Assembly: GCF_947179165.1 (NCBI RefSeq)
Contig: NC_077240.1
Location: 77,698,001 to 77,762,000 of the forward strand
DNA length: 64,000 nt
From: Solanum dulcamara
Lineage: Eukaryota; Streptophyta; Magnoliopsida; Solanales; Solanaceae
Direction: 5' to 3'
Shown here: positions 45,601 through 58,380 of the stretch, piece after piece
How the letters are laid out: every line of letters starts with the position of its first letter
Position numbering within the stretch: position 1 is the stretch's first letter
Translations under genes and position numbers: made by a program
Notes under the pieces: model-generated
What the model saw: only the letters and a program-made list of their open reading frames with translations
The model's database searches: none
Told to the model about the DNA's origin: nothing

Positions 45601-46920
45601 CACATCCTTATACCTAAGCAATTGTGAACCTTTTAATTTTAATCTAATGACCTTATAAGAATTTTGAAGTTAAAGCTAGTTGATCGGAAAATGACATTTT
45701 TACCCTTGAGTTTAATCGAAATTAAGGTAGTAGAGTGTGTAATTCTTTAGTTTTATGAGGGGTAGAATAGGAAGTATGACAAGCTTATGCTATGCGTGTG
45801 GCGTCACTATTTTGACTCCGCAGTGAATGTTAAAGTCATCCTGGCATTATGCATGGGCCCACATGTTCAAAATAATTTAGTTTTTTTGTGGTAGTTTTTA
45901 TTTTTAAGTATTCTTAAAATAAATTCAAAAACAATTGATTTGACAAAATTAACGATGTATTATGAGTGAAAGAAGTAATGGGATATTGATAATTGAATGT
46001 AATATTAATATTTATCATCACAAATTTAAGTATTATTCGATTCATTAAAATAAAAATTAACAGATACGTAATGAATTTTCAATTTCTGGACACTTTTATA
46101 TTTTATTTTGTTTTAATTTTCTTTCTTAATTACTTGTAAAACATTTGTAAAAATAGTATTAAAAAAGCTTCATCTTTATCCATGTGAATGGATCAAATAC
46201 ATACGCTTGAAGCAAGTAGCAAAAATAACTAGGTGTTTGATTATAGGATTTAAATGTCTGGTTTCAAAAAAAAAAGTTATAAAAAAAAGATTCATAATTC
46301 TAAATTTTATAGAAAAAGACTCATGTTCAATGTGAAAAAAAAATTATTTATATCGTGTGAAGGATTTTATCAAAGAATAGCTAGTTATAAGTAATGTTGA
46401 TTTATTGGAATAGTAATCCTTGTAAGATTATGTGTATTTAAAAATTTGTAATAACATGTAAGCATAAATATTTATTAATAAAAAGAACATAGAAATTCGA
46501 CGTATTAGGACATTCCGATACCTCATTATGAACTATAATTTGTTCATCTGATAAGACTATATTAGAAATCAAAATTTTCTAATAATTTTCATAAATTATA
46601 AATTTTTTATGCTTGTAAAAATAATAACACATGACACTATCCTAGTTGCAAGATTGAGCCATTTTTCAACAACTTGTAGAGCAATTAGATGATCTCGTCG
46701 AGACTCGTTCTATAGATCGTGGTTTATTGGAGATATAAAATTAAAATTAAAAGTTATTCGATGAAGATTTGACTCATTTCGAATAAAATTTTGAGATTGA
46801 AAGTCAATAAGGTAAAAAACTCAATTTTGATATAAATTTATATAATTATGTATAACAGTGTAAAAAAACATATACACACCTTTTATACACTATAATACAG
46901 AATTGATGTAATATATATAA
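45601..46920. other. Gene-free AT-rich spacer
   Basis: No coding region, RNA gene or element termini recognised. Confidence 0.5.
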
Positions 46921-47428
46921 TAGGATTGTTCAAAATCAAACTGGAATAGACAATTTGAACCAAAAAAAGTTATTGATTTAACGATAATAGGTTATTGATT
47001 TAGTAGTTTCAGTAATGATTTTAATTTTTTTTAATTATCAAAATATCGGTTCTTAACAGTTTGAGATTGTTTCTTAACGGGTTAATCGATAACCCAATAG
47101 TAAATTAATAATTATATTTATACCATTTGGTATATAAAATTCCTAACTTAGAGTTTAGCTTTATACTTTTATTTCTGGCTATCTCAAACTCTCGATTATT
47201 CTACAATGTGACAGTGTTTGTTTTTTAGCAAGATGCAATCTGTCAACCATGTGCATGGTTCATTTGGTTTGTCACCTTGTTTCTAAAGTGATTTTCAATG
47301 GGTTTTTTTTTTGCCTATAAGTCAATATCTTAATAATAATTTTGTAACAATTTAGCATGCGTACAAATCAATAACTCATAAGTCAAACCAATAAACTTCA
47401 TAACCAAACCGATCGATATACAACTCTA
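46921..47428. mobile_element. Probable hAT-type non-autonomous element (508 bp)
   Basis: The left end TAGGATTGTTCAAAATCAAA and the complement of the right end TAGAGTTGTATATCGATCGG are weak inverted repeats. Flanks ATATATAA and ATCTATAA agree at 7 of 8 bases, fitting the 8-bp hAT TSD. The interior has CGGTT/AACCG motifs like the clearer element at 54939. Confidence 0.5.
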
Positions 47429-47436
47429 ATCTATAA

Positions 47437-48720
47437 TACGTGTATAAAATTGTATAATGTATATAAACATTGTTGCAAAAATAAAAATTAGCTATGTAGA
47501 TGTTAACAAAAAATATGACTCTGGGTTTGATTAATAAGAATAGAAATAAACCAAATAACATTTAATTGAATAATTCTTCCAAAATTCTGTAAAATTTCTT
47601 AAATTATTGTATAGTTACATTATTTTTCCCCCAATCAACTGTAAAAATCATCATTAACTACTAGCAAATTTTGGAGTAGGTACTTTTCAAAATATAACAA
47701 AATCATTTATTTTTGTAGAACTCTAAGCATTGTGGTAATTACATTTCCAAATTTATTAGCTTGACACACTCAGTAAATTATATTTTGTATTTATTATTTT
47801 TTTAATGAGTGAAAAATATAAAACGACAAATAAAAAGAGATGGAAAGAGTGCATTTATTCTTGATAATGAAAATAGGACTTGTGGAAAACATTTTTAAAA
47901 AAAATAATAAACATATGCAACTAAAGGAACCTTTGACAACATGAGGATAATCCTTTTCTGTTTCTTTTACATTAAATCCATTTTCTTGAACTCCTTAGAA
48001 ACACTAGACAAAAAAAAAAAATAGGAGAACCCACCTGAGTATATTCACCAACTCCAATGATACAAGGATAATCATTTTATATTCTTATATTATATTTTAA
48101 AACATAAACAAAAATAAAATAGTTAAAAATTTCGAGGAGTGTGTAAATAAAAAACACGATAGATAATTTGAGGTAAAGAGAGTACAATGTTGGTGAGAAG
48201 ATATATTTATTGAATATCAAAGGATATAATCTAATAGTTAATAAAATAAGATGAAAATCATAATAGATTAGAGTTCAATTAATTCAAACAAACATAAAAT
48301 GTAAGGTAATTTCTTATGCATGCAAACTAGCTCGAATACAACTCATTATTTCTAATCTCTTCATTCGTTTTTACTTTGTCACATTTCGCTTCTTAAAAAT
48401 TAAAATGTATAAACTTTGATTAACATTTTATGATGTATTCTTTCATGATGTTAATTACAATTTAAGAGTATTTTTCATATAATTTTCATATGAATTAATT
48501 CAATTAACTTTCGTGAAGGGAAATATGACTTGGGGAAAAGTAATTGGAGTGAGTACTAAATAGTTGTTAAGAAGGGAACAAGTTTGGGGCACATGTGCAC
48601 AGTATAATAAAGGAAAGAATGACAAAACAGAAAGGACAACAGTAGCCATAAAAACAAAAGGCCAAACATATATACAAGTTTGAACAAGTCTATGGGGACT
48701 CAAAGTGGAAGGACCCTTAT
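47437..48720. other. Gene-free AT-rich spacer
   Basis: No coding region is supported; the short open frames here are AT-rich noise without motifs. Confidence 0.5.
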
Positions 48721-48728
48721 GGTGAGGT

Positions 48729-48756
48729 GGGGGTTGGGGGTGGGAGTGGGGTGGGG
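48729..48756 (+). other. G-quadruplex motif
   Basis: Five G runs (5, 5, 3, 4 and 4 G) are separated by loops of 2, 1, 3 and 1 bases on the plus strand, a strong match to the G3+N1-7 pattern. It sits about 1 kb downstream of the CCCH gene stop, on the opposite strand. Confidence 0.8.
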
Positions 48757-49739
48757 TACCTTAATACAATTCAAATGGTGTCAGTAGCCATGTGATTGTA
48801 TGGCCCTTTCACCATTCATGTCCATATAAAGGAAACCACAAAATGAGACAAAATAGTCCTCTGAAATTACCTTTAAATGCATAAAAGAACACACTTTAAT
48901 TATGAATGATAAAAGATGAAAAAAAGAGTAATCTTTACCATTCTTCCTATGATGAAAGATGAAAAAAAAGGGTGATCTTTACCAATCTACCCTTTTGGAT
49001 TCCTCATTCAATCAAGTGGCTGCAACAGATTCTATGTACTCATGCAACATGGTAATCTAAAAAGATTTTCATTTTTCAACATTAAATTTTTCACAATGAC
49101 GGCAAGCTATGATTAAGAAGGAAGGCAAATCTAAAAGATTTTTCATTTTTCTACATCAAAATTTTACATGACAGCAAGTTATGATTAAACAGGCAAAGGA
49201 AAAAAGTACTAGAATATCTAAGGGTTACTACTACTCTTACTAGCCTTTGTTATGGTATTGTTTCTGTGTGGTCCAGCACACAAACTACAAAGAGGGTACA
49301 AAAGTAAACAAGACAAGGACCCCATTCCCATAAATCAGTTCATCTGTCATTTACCTATGCATTATGTATTTTGTTGTAAGTAGTATGGTATTGATGATGG
49401 CAATAATCTTGAGGAGATCTTCCTTACAGATCTTTTCTTCTGTTGTGTTTTGGCTATACAGCTAGAAGACTTCTACTACTTGTATAAATGCTACCAACCT
49501 TTCTGCATAAACAAATACAATGAGAATCTTGTTAAGTATATTTATAGATAGATAGACGAAAGTAAATCTAATTTACAAAAAAGTTTACCGAGTTAATCCC
49601 CTTTCTCGCTAACGATGATCAACTGGAACACTTAAGTTTCTGTGGCTTCTTGGCCAGATGTAAACCTGGTCAATGTTTAATCTCACATTAAGTGCTCTAT
49701 TAAAACCAAGCAAGAGAAGAACACAGCTATGGTTAAGTA
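48757..49739. other. 3' flank of the CCCH gene
   Basis: This must contain the 3' UTR of the minus-strand CCCH gene. No unambiguous polyadenylation signal was picked out. Two similar ~60-bp blocks (AAAGATGAAAAAAA and TCTTTACCA, near 48910 and 48955) are repeated. Confidence 0.5.
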
Positions 49740-52700
49740 CTACCTTGGAACCTGGAAGTAACATGATTTTAGAGAAGCCATGTTGAAGGCAGAAGTGGTG
49801 GGAAGCATATGGATATTGGTAGTAGTAGTAGTAGCAGGCGTTGTTATTCCGGAACGAACATCAGCTGCAGCTGAATCAGTTGAAAATGCAACATGTTGTT
49901 CTGCAGCTGATTTTGTAGGAGAAGCAAATAGGTTATCAGGAAGGTTGTGGTCAAAGCTGCTTCAATGACAAAGAAATATCAGAAACATTAGAAAGAATCC
50001 AAGATAATAATCAGAGAATTAAACCAATACACATTATATAGGAACGAAGCAATATCATCATACTTTGAGCATTTTCGATGGGAAAACTAATTGAAAAAAT
50101 TGATGTTTAATACCTTTCTTGAGGATCAGAGTCATCAGTATTCGAGGTCTGCTCCTTGCTGCAACTAACATTTTTAAATATATTTGTATATGGCATCTCC
50201 TGATTCTCATCAATTGCATTAGCTGCGGATTTAATGGGTTCCTGGACACCATTATTTTCTGCCGGAGAAAAAAATCAATCAAAACTCAATATAAAAACCA
50301 AAGAAGAATGCGAAAGAGTGTTTGTTCCAAGTGTTAACCTGCTAGGGCTTCTTGGTTGATGCCATTAGACGAACAAACAAGACCCTGATTGTTTTGAAAC
50401 TGATTTTGCATCTGGGAGGCAGATGGAACGCCTGGAGAGACGACACCGGGATGGAAGTGATTATTGTGATAGTGGTTCTTCATCAGTTGCAAATTCATTA
50501 ACCTTCTGCCTTGAAACTCAATTGCTTGCTGCAATTCAGCATCCTGCTCTATTTTTCTTCTCAACATCATCTCATGCGGATTATAGAACATCCTTGCTCC
50601 TGCACAGAAAGACACTTTTTAAGTGTCTCTATCGTACAATTAGAATAGAAAAAGTAATCTATAGCTCGTATTCTCACCAAAGGGAATGTCATACAGCTCC
50701 CTACACTCGAGCCCTGAGGGGCTTAAACATGCTGAGAGCTCTTCTCTATCAATAGGCTGCTGCTGTAGCTGGAATTGCTTCCTTCAATTCAATTGAGAAT
50801 GGAATATTAGTCATGCATAACATATATATCAGAAAAAAATCATAACAGAAGACAATGATCGTGATTTCATACTTGTCTGGGATTTTGCCCTTTTCTTTGT
50901 ATGGTTTAACAAGCACACGAGAATCACACACAAAATGAGGGTTCCCTTTGGCCAAGATAAGCTTCACCGTTTCCGGGTAGATGAATGTAACAAATCCAAA
51001 CATCCGCTTCTGCTGATATGGAATTCTAACATCTTGCACTGGCCCGTACATACTTCAAAACAAATCAAGGACCAACTAAAGTTAATTCTTCATTCAACTT
51101 GATTTTCATTGATCCAATATGAGCAAGAAGCGCAAACCTAAAGTAATTAGACACATCCTCCTCCTTAAATGTGCTATCAGCAGGAAATGTTAAGTAAATT
51201 TGTCTCAAACAAGAACTCGAAATTCCACCCATTGCCATTGCTGAAAAATCATTTCTGTCGGGTAAGGATCGACCATGTTTGTGGAACTCATCACTCATCA
51301 TTAATGCTGCTGCAGACGATCTGCAATTCGGACCATAAAAGACACAGTAACTCAAAAGGCGTAGCCAATGCTCAATATTTCAACTTCAATAATGTCCCAA
51401 TCTAAAATCTAAGCAGTATATAACAAAACCACAAGTTCTTTCTAGTCTACCTAAAAGAAAAGCACATGCTCACACAACATGGAGCAAGTTAATAGACTAT
51501 AAAGCAACAGAATGTCATCACATACATCCAGAATCCATCATGGATTTACATGGAAAAACATTTCTAAGAAAAACTAAAGTCAATCCCAAACTAGATGGGA
51601 TCATGCATATTAATCCTCAATACACATTTGACTATGTCTAGGACATTTCATTCAATACTTGGTAACTTGCCTTTAGGGACAAACCAGGGCCACCTAAAAC
51701 TAGGAATTCACAAAACCTCATGCCTACAGACTGACATACAATCTCTAACCAAACTGAAATTAGTTGGTACACTATGCTAAAAATGGCATAAAAATTGCAG
51801 AATCAAAACAATGCAACACCCAAAAATCCACGATTGAGAATTCTCATATGGTCATTCAATTTCTTTTTGATTCCAATTTTCTTCAACAAAGAAAGTGACT
51901 TTTTGAGATAATAACTACTAATTGAGTGACCATTTGAGATATCAACTCAAATAAACCATTTTCAAGAACACACTAAAGTAGATAACTTTCTTCCAAATCA
52001 AACCAACACAAGATAATATAGATAAATTTCTTCCAAATCAAACCAACACAAGATAATATCACCCCCAATGCCCACCAGCTAGCCCAAAAAATCTAAAGTT
52101 CCAACTAAAAAAGGTAAAATGTTTTTCATAAACTCAGTTGAAGTAATGAACCTCCTGAGATCAGAAGGCTCAGTATTTTAACTATCCATAAGACACATTA
52201 AGCCAGCTTTGGCCATAGATTTTGGGAGTACATTTTGAAAATTCATCCAATATTTCCAAGTTCCCAAAAAACTGGCTCACATCAGTTTTTGGGTTTTCCA
52301 AACTTCCACTCACAAAACGTCAAACTTGTTTCCAACTAAAATGCATTTCCAAACACAACTTCAAAAGCTCAAATTTTCAAATTTGAACTTCAAAAATCTA
52401 TGGTCAAGCGGGAGCTTAAGAGGAAATATTGGTTGTTATACTATACATAAAAATTGCAGAGTTAAAAGAATGCAAGACCCAAAACCCCACATTACAGAAA
52501 ACACCAAAGTCAACAACTTTCCTCAAAATACAACCAACACAAGCAAAAAAACAGTTTTTTTCAATCAAAACTACCTTTGATTATCACTGAAAATATTCAT
52601 GCATCTGTTGTAACCAAAAGGATGACGACCTCCAGAAGGCATAAACTGAGAAGAAGAAGCAGCAAATCTCTGTTGCTGTAACGCTTTCACACGCATAAGC

Positions 52701-53458
52701 TCATCAAAACAGTCAACATTACTAGGAGAAGAACCAATAATAGCACCACCACCACCAGAGTGACCATGACCAACAGACTCATCTGTTGAATCACCAAATC
52801 CACCATGCATAAACTTACAACTATTTCCATTCTTACAAAATCCTCTAGCATAATACATGCAAGGCCTCCAACCAAACCCATTATTACCATTTTCATCAAA
52901 CCCACCAAGAAAAACATCATTCACTGAACAACTCCTACGATGAAACTGCTTTTCTTGATTTTCCTCACAAAAACCCATAGTATCACTTCTTCCACTGGGA
53001 CTCATAATTGGGTCAAACAACTGATCTTCATACCCAGAACAAGAACCATTCACAACAGCAGCATACGACACGGGTCGAGGACTTCTTGAAAAAACCGGCG
53101 GTGACCCACCTGACCATGGTGAAGAAACCGGCGAAGATTGAAACCCATTGTTCGGAATCATGATTCTAGGGGAAGATTCAGGAAATGGATTGAATTTATT
53201 AGCGTTTGAAAGGGAACTAAAAGGGGAAGAAGATGAAGGTGTTGAAGGTGCAGATGAAGTGTTTGATAAAAGTCCTAAACGAGTTTTTGCTTGATTTATA
53301 ATAGAAATTAAAAGATTTTCTGGACCAAATGCTAGTCTTATCATCTCTTTATCACCTTGATCTTGTATAAGTAAATAACCCATGATTTTTGAAGCATTTT
53401 CTGGATCCAAACTTTGAATTCTTGATAAAACTGTTTTTGTTGCTTCATATGAATCCAT
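49740..53458 (-). CDS. CCCH zinc-finger/RRM RNA-binding protein (AtC3H22/46/53-like), seven exons
   Basis: Likely binds mRNA; the family has a conserved N-terminal domain, one CCCH finger and one RRM. Exons (minus): 53458-52575, 51320-51138, 51052-50873, 50781-50678, 50599-50339, 50258-50114, 49956-49740. All junctions are GT-AG and in phase, giving 657 aa. The N-terminus [20 protein letters not shown] plus [20 protein letters not shown] is the family signature. The finger is [19 protein letters not shown] (C-x7-C-x5-C-x3-H), about residues 200-220. The RRM spans exons 2-3, with RNP2 IYLTFP and RNP1 KRMFGFVTF. Exon 4 encodes [20 protein letters not shown], exon 5 a Gln-rich helix [18 protein letters not shown]. 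Ser-rich linkers and a Thr-rich tail are probably disordered. Intron 1 (1254 bp) carries a MITE. The model is by eye; alternative isoforms are possible. Confidence 0.92.
51978..52060. repeat. ~42-bp tandem duplication in CCCH intron 1
   Basis: TTCTTCCAAATCAAACCAAC then ACAAGATAATAT occurs twice in direct succession, nearly identical. Confidence 0.85.
52198..52418. mobile_element. MITE in CCCH intron 1 (about 220 bp)
   Basis: The left end TTAAGCCAGCTTTGGCCATAG and the complement of the right end TTAAGCTCCCGCTTGACCATAG form inverted repeats running into AGATTTT. A TTA at each end may be a Tourist-type TSD. It is confined to the intron, so it need not affect the protein. Confidence 0.65.
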
Positions 53459-53563
53459 GCTGATTTTTTACTTTTTTTCTGTGCTATAAACATTCACTAC
53501 TAAGTATCATACATGGCTGCTTCACTTTTTTCTTTTTACATAGAAAAAAAAAAGAACGAGGTT

Positions 53564-53578
53564 TTAGGGTTTTAAATA
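53564..53578 (-). promoter_or_regulatory. TATA-like element overlapping a telo-box upstream of the CCCH gene
   Basis: The minus strand reads TCTATTTAAAACCCTAAAAC about 110 bp above the ATG. It contains TATTTAAA (53571-53578) and AAACCCTAA (53564-53572). AAACCCTA is the plant telo-box, common near the start sites of translation-related genes. Functional role is inferred. Confidence 0.4.
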
Positions 53579-53644
53579 GAGGTTGATGAGAAAGAGAATT
53601 CAAGAATATGAAGAGGATTAGAGGGGGTATTTTATTAGTATCTG

Positions 53645-54105
53645 TATCCCCGTTCCAATATAAGTGTCATTTTAAAAAATATATATATTAAAGGAGATTG
53701 TTTTATTAATATCTCCGTCATGAAATAAGTATCGATTATATAAAATATAATAATAATTATTTATATTCGCTTCATTTGCTTTTATTTGTTCGGTCTAAAC
53801 TTTTCATGCCCCTTAAAAGTAATAATTAATATGAGTATTTTATTGCTATATTTATATTAATTTATGTTTAGTCTTAAGTGTTGAAAATGATTTATAATAA
53901 GCAAATAATATTAAGAATAAAATATGAATAAAAAAATTATTGAATATGCTAAAATAAAAAAATTATTGAATATGCTAAAATGATAAGTAAGTGTGAAATT
54001 ATATTTTTAACATAATAAAAATACATAAAGTGAATGAAAGAAGTATTTATTATTTTTTTAATGGACATTTAAAAAAAATAGTGCCTCATTTTAGAATGGA
54101 GAAAA
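53645..54105. mobile_element. Nested Stowaway-like MITEs
   Basis: Outer ends: CCGTTCCAATATAAGTGTCA near 53650 against the complement of TGCCTCATTTTAGAATGGAG near 54085. Inner ends: TTCGCTTCATTTGCTTTTAT near 53767 against the complement of GTGAATGAAAGAAGTATTTA near 54035. This is the typical CTCCCTCCRT-like Stowaway signature. A 24-bp direct duplication (ATAAAAAAATTATTGAATAT) lies at about 53925-53972. Confidence 0.6.
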
Positions 54106-54938
54106 TAATAATACTAGGATTTATTTAGAAATGTTTTTTTTGTGTGTGTGTGGATTTTATTTTTGGGGAATTATTTGAAAGAGGGTGGCAAAGATATCAA
54201 CCATTTGTTATAAAAAGCAATGATGGGTTGGTCTTATATTCGTGCAATCATTACATACCTTATATTATACCAGTGTGGGGGTCTATAGCACTTTTGAGTG
54301 GGATATAATAGACATTACAAATTCGTTTTTTGGATTTGAATTTTGAGTATTATTTTTTATAAAAAAATATATTTTAATTAAAAATAAAATTTGTCAATAC
54401 AAATAATAATAAAAGCAGTAAAATTCTGCAAAGTGAGATTTGGGAATAGTAGATTATATGCAGATTTTATTATTATCTCGTAAAAATAAAGAAATTATTT
54501 TCGAAAGATCCTCGTTTCAAGTATATCAAACTCTGGTAGAAAAAGAAGAAAACAATGAAAAAAAGTATAAGAGAGAAAACAATAACAACAACAAAATAAT
54601 ATAATAATCGAAATGTAATAGACAATATATGGCAAGAACTATAAGGGTACAACTAGTCTTATGACAAACACTCCTTCACACGACAAGACAACATTCTGTC
54701 CCTATTAGTCTCCAACCCTAATACGCGACCTCCATTTCTTCATATCTAAAATCATATTCTCAGTAATATAAAATTACGTCATGTTATATTAAATCGCCTC
54801 TCCCTAATACTTCTTCGACATATCACTATCCCTTCCCGTATCCTCTACATCCAATCACTCCCCAATATTTTGTATATCGAATAGAAAGATAAAACATACA
54901 CCATCTGTTCCTTTTAACTATTTGAAGATAATTAAGAG
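54106..54938. other. Gene-free AT-rich spacer
   Basis: No coding region supported. Confidence 0.5.
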
Positions 54939-55627
54939 TAGGGGTGCTCACGGTTCGGTTTGGATCGGTTTTTATTTAAAAAATAACCAAACCAATTGAG
55001 TCGGTTATTCAAATTGTCAAATCAAACCAAACCAAACTATATCGGTTTTTACTATTCGGTTTTTGTCGGTTTTTATCGGTTTTTTTCGGTTTTTGTCGGT
55101 TTTTAAATCACCTTGTAGACACTAGTCACTATTTGAATTTAAACTTATTTGAAATAGTATTGCCAAGAATAGTCACTACTAAAACTAAACTCAGGAGCAT
55201 AATTATTCTTAGCAATGATGATATGAAGTCCACATTTTGTTTACTTTTACTTTGGGTCCAACCATGCAAGATGGACTCATTTCATTAGAAGTCCATCAAA
55301 ATATTTTGACCAAATCTAGTATAATTCAAAAGCATGGCCAAGATCAAGAATATAAAAATTCAATATAAATTTTATTTTTTCATAAAAAAAATTAAAATAC
55401 ACACACATATATATACAAATTTAATTTTTAAAATATGTATATATAAAGTCGGTTTGGTTCGGTTTTTTCGGTTTTTTTTAGACTTGAAACCAAAACCAAA
55501 CCAAATATAGTCGGTTTTTAAATTTAAAAACCAAACCAAATCAAACCAAATAAATGTCGGTTTTTTTTTCCGGTTTGGTTTGGTTATCGGTTTGGTTCGG
55601 TTTTTCGATTTTTCGTGTTCAGCCCTA
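54939..55627. mobile_element. hAT-type non-autonomous element (689 bp), TSD ATTAAGAG
   Basis: The left end TAGGGGTGCTCACGG and the complement of the right end TAGGGCTGAACACGA are inverted repeats. The 8-bp TSD ATTAAGAG is perfect (54931-54938 and 55628-55635). Both subterminal zones are packed with CGGTTTTT/AACCGAAC motifs in opposite orientation, typical of transposase-binding subterminal repeats in hAT elements. There is no transposase gene. Confidence 0.88.
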
Positions 55628-55635
55628 ATTAAGAG

Positions 55636-56308
55636 TATAATTTATTTATTTATTCTCAATTTTCATATTCACACTTTCAATGCCAAACATCAAACTCCTA
55701 CAAGTAATAATATTTTATACAACCACTCATTATTTTAAGAACTTAAGTTCATTTAAGGATTTTTTTTTAGCAACACGAAGATATTAAACACTTTGTCAAG
55801 AATTATAGATGCTACATTATTTTCCCCAAATAAGGGAATATAAATGGCGTTAAAATAAAGATGAAAACATAAGTGGCCAAATGAAATAGGAACAAAAGGG
55901 TATTTGGTTAAACTCATAACTTTTAATAGTTTTTAAACTTATTTACATGTTCGATAAATATTAAAATTATCATCAGCAAAACTCAGACAGCTTATAAGTT
56001 GTTGTTTTTAATGCATTTTCAATAAACATTACGAGTATTTATTATCTTTATAATATTACAATTGAAAATGTATTATCTCTATTTTCTAGTATTGAGAAAT
56101 TCTACCTATCAAAATTTAAATATAGTGATAAAAATCGCCTCAGATCAAGAAAGATTTATATTATTCGGCAAGAGATCTTAATTGTTTAGTTACTTGAATA
56201 TTTGAATTTTTACTTTGTTAGAAAAAATGGATTTGCATCTTCGAGTCTTCCTTCCCCAATGTAATGAAAATATAAAAAGATGATAGTATTACTATTTGGC
56301 AAAATATA
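55636..56308. other. Gene-free AT-rich spacer
   Basis: No coding region supported. Confidence 0.5.
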
Positions 56309-56530
56309 TTGCGTGACCCTTTGGGGTGGTCCAGTAGTTTGGGCTTAGGATTTTTATATTTGAGGTCTCAAGTTCGAATTTTTTTGCTAGTGAAAGTAAA
56401 GGATTTGCCTTATGAGTCAAGCTCGTCACATCGGGCTTACCTAGTATGGGTTATCTTTCCTGTGTGGTTTATGACTTATTGCATAAAAGCAGAAATTTTA
56501 TCATGTGCATATCCAAAGAATCATAGGCAG
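56309..56530 (+). mobile_element. TS-like tRNA-derived SINE
   Basis: GTGGTCCAGTAGTTTGGGC is a pol III A-box-like start, and AGTTCGAATT (56371-56380) matches the B box GTTCGAATC. The body TAGTGAAAGTAAAGGATTTG, GAGTCAAGCTCGTCACATCG and TCCTGTGTGGTTTATGACTT follows the Solanaceae TS SINE consensus as I know it. It is diverged, and no TSD was located. The overlapping open frame is not a gene. Confidence 0.75.
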
Positions 56531-57384
56531 ATTTAGGATTTTGAATCTATGGATGCCGTGCTTCTTTGAACGATAACTTATGACAAAACCTCTGGTATAG
56601 AGCAAGATAATACTTAATATTTATTAGCGAATTTGCATACAAATATTTATTAGACTTGTTCTGTTGGTTTAGTTAAGATTTTATTTACAAGAAGTTTAGT
56701 GCTCTAACCTACTTATTCACAATTCTTTTTACAATAAATTCATTACCGATATCTTGCATGATAAAAAAAAGTTTTAGAAAAATAAACCCCACATTAGACT
56801 CGAACTTGCATCCTTACAATGATAAAATCGAGTTTTAACTACTGACACCATAAGACTCATTATTTTTAAAAATATAATATTTAGACCACCGAATGGCATG
56901 ACACCTAGTTGAATCAATATATATCCGCCCTTGCAAAGAATAGCGGGAAAAAAATAATATACATTGCGTGAAGGTCAAACTGTCTGTTCAAACCTGTCTT
57001 AGACTGCCTTGATAGAGGTGGGCATGGAGAACTGTTGCCTGTAGACACTGGAACTTGTGTATGTATCAATATTTTTCATATTTAATTATAGGAATCCATT
57101 AGTATATTGTTTTTTTAAATCTTTTCTAGAACTCATGAAAAAAAGCCAAACATAAAATTATTTTGAAAAGAAGTTGAACTACCAATATCAGTTGTGATAT
57201 AATGACGAGTACTTTATTTTTAATTAGGAATTTCAAGTTTGAGTCTTAAGTATAAAGAAAATTCTGTTGGAAGCACCACTTTCAAATGAATCCTGCATTG
57301 TGTGATTCGAATTTAGTTGAGATGTCAATACGAGCTTCGAATACCGAATGAAAAATCCAAAAAAAGAAAAGAAAAGTTGAACTA
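56531..57384. other. Gene-free AT-rich spacer
   Basis: No coding region supported. Confidence 0.5.
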
Positions 57385-57870
57385 AGGGTATGTTTGGTAT
57401 CATGAAAACTATTAAAAATAATTCAATTTTTATACAATCTTACTAAAAAGTCCCGTGTTTGGTAGAGTTTATAAGAATAGTGCTAAATAGAGTGTATTAG
57501 TAATGATTGTATTAATTATGAAGAGGTTTTTTTTATGCATTGTTTGGTTTGATGTATTAAAAATAGCATACATTGCACAATTTTTTTTATAAAAAAATAT
57601 ATTTACAAAGATACCTTCCACAAATATGGTAGAAAAGATGTAAAGGGGGTTTTCAGGGGCAATTGTGTCTTTAACCATTCTAATGCACGCATTAAATCCA
57701 TTTTTTTCATTACTAATACCATGAATTTACATATATTAGTAATACACTCTTCGATGCACAATAGAATGTACATAGCATGAAAAGCGTATCAAACAAGATA
57801 CTATTGATGTACAAAGCTAATGCATGCATTATTTTTGTTAATACACTCTATCAAAATGACCCTTAAATGA
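57385..57870. mobile_element. Probable MITE (about 480 bp)
   Basis: The left end TAAGGGTATGTTTGGTATCA and the complement of the right end TAAGGGTCATTTTGATAGAG are imperfect inverted repeats. Internal phrases around ATTAGTAATACACTC and TGTATTAGTAATG are also inverted. Such GTTTGGTA elements are common in plants; the superfamily was not settled. Confidence 0.55.
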
Positions 57871-58024
57871 GCAAATCATATTCCATAACACAAGATATCA
57901 AAATATCTTAAGATACCGCATTAATAAATCACATATATTTATTTTTTTAATTAATAAGAATTTAGGGTTACAAACTTTCAAATACACATAATATTATAAA
58001 GATTCACCATTCACAATAGTAGTA

Positions 58025-58361
58025 CCCCCTCTATTCATATTTATATGTCATCCTCACTTTAAATAGATGCTCCTTAATATTTGTCATTTCACAAAATTAA
58101 TGCACAAATGACATTATTCTTTCTATTTTATCATTGTGAGTTATTAGCCTTGGAAATATACATTTGACCAACATAGAAAAATTAAGTAAATAATGCATAT
58201 CCATTGGTCAAATTAATTAATCAAAATAAATTAATTCATGTTCATTGATTGAAAACTTAACTTCAAAAAAAATATTAAATAAGGGTAGAATAGTAAACTT
58301 GCTTGGTTTCTTAATGCACGTAAAATTTAAAATGGTGACATATAAATAGAAATTGGGGGAA
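58025..58361. mobile_element. Stowaway-like MITE copy 1, flanked by TA
   Basis: The ends CCCCCTCTATTCATATTTAT and the complement of ATAAATAGAAATTGGGGG are inverted repeats with flanking TA, the Stowaway/mariner target. About 337 bp; no coding capacity. Confidence 0.75.
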
Positions 58362-58380
58362 TAACAATTATTCTTTAATA

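Noticed and set aside
52687..52920. Hydrophobic open frame on the CCCH strand
   Set aside because: Out-of-frame shadow of CCCH exon 1.
56309..56530. tRNA gene
   Set aside because: A and B boxes are present but there is no cloverleaf or acceptor stem; the body matches a TS-type SINE.
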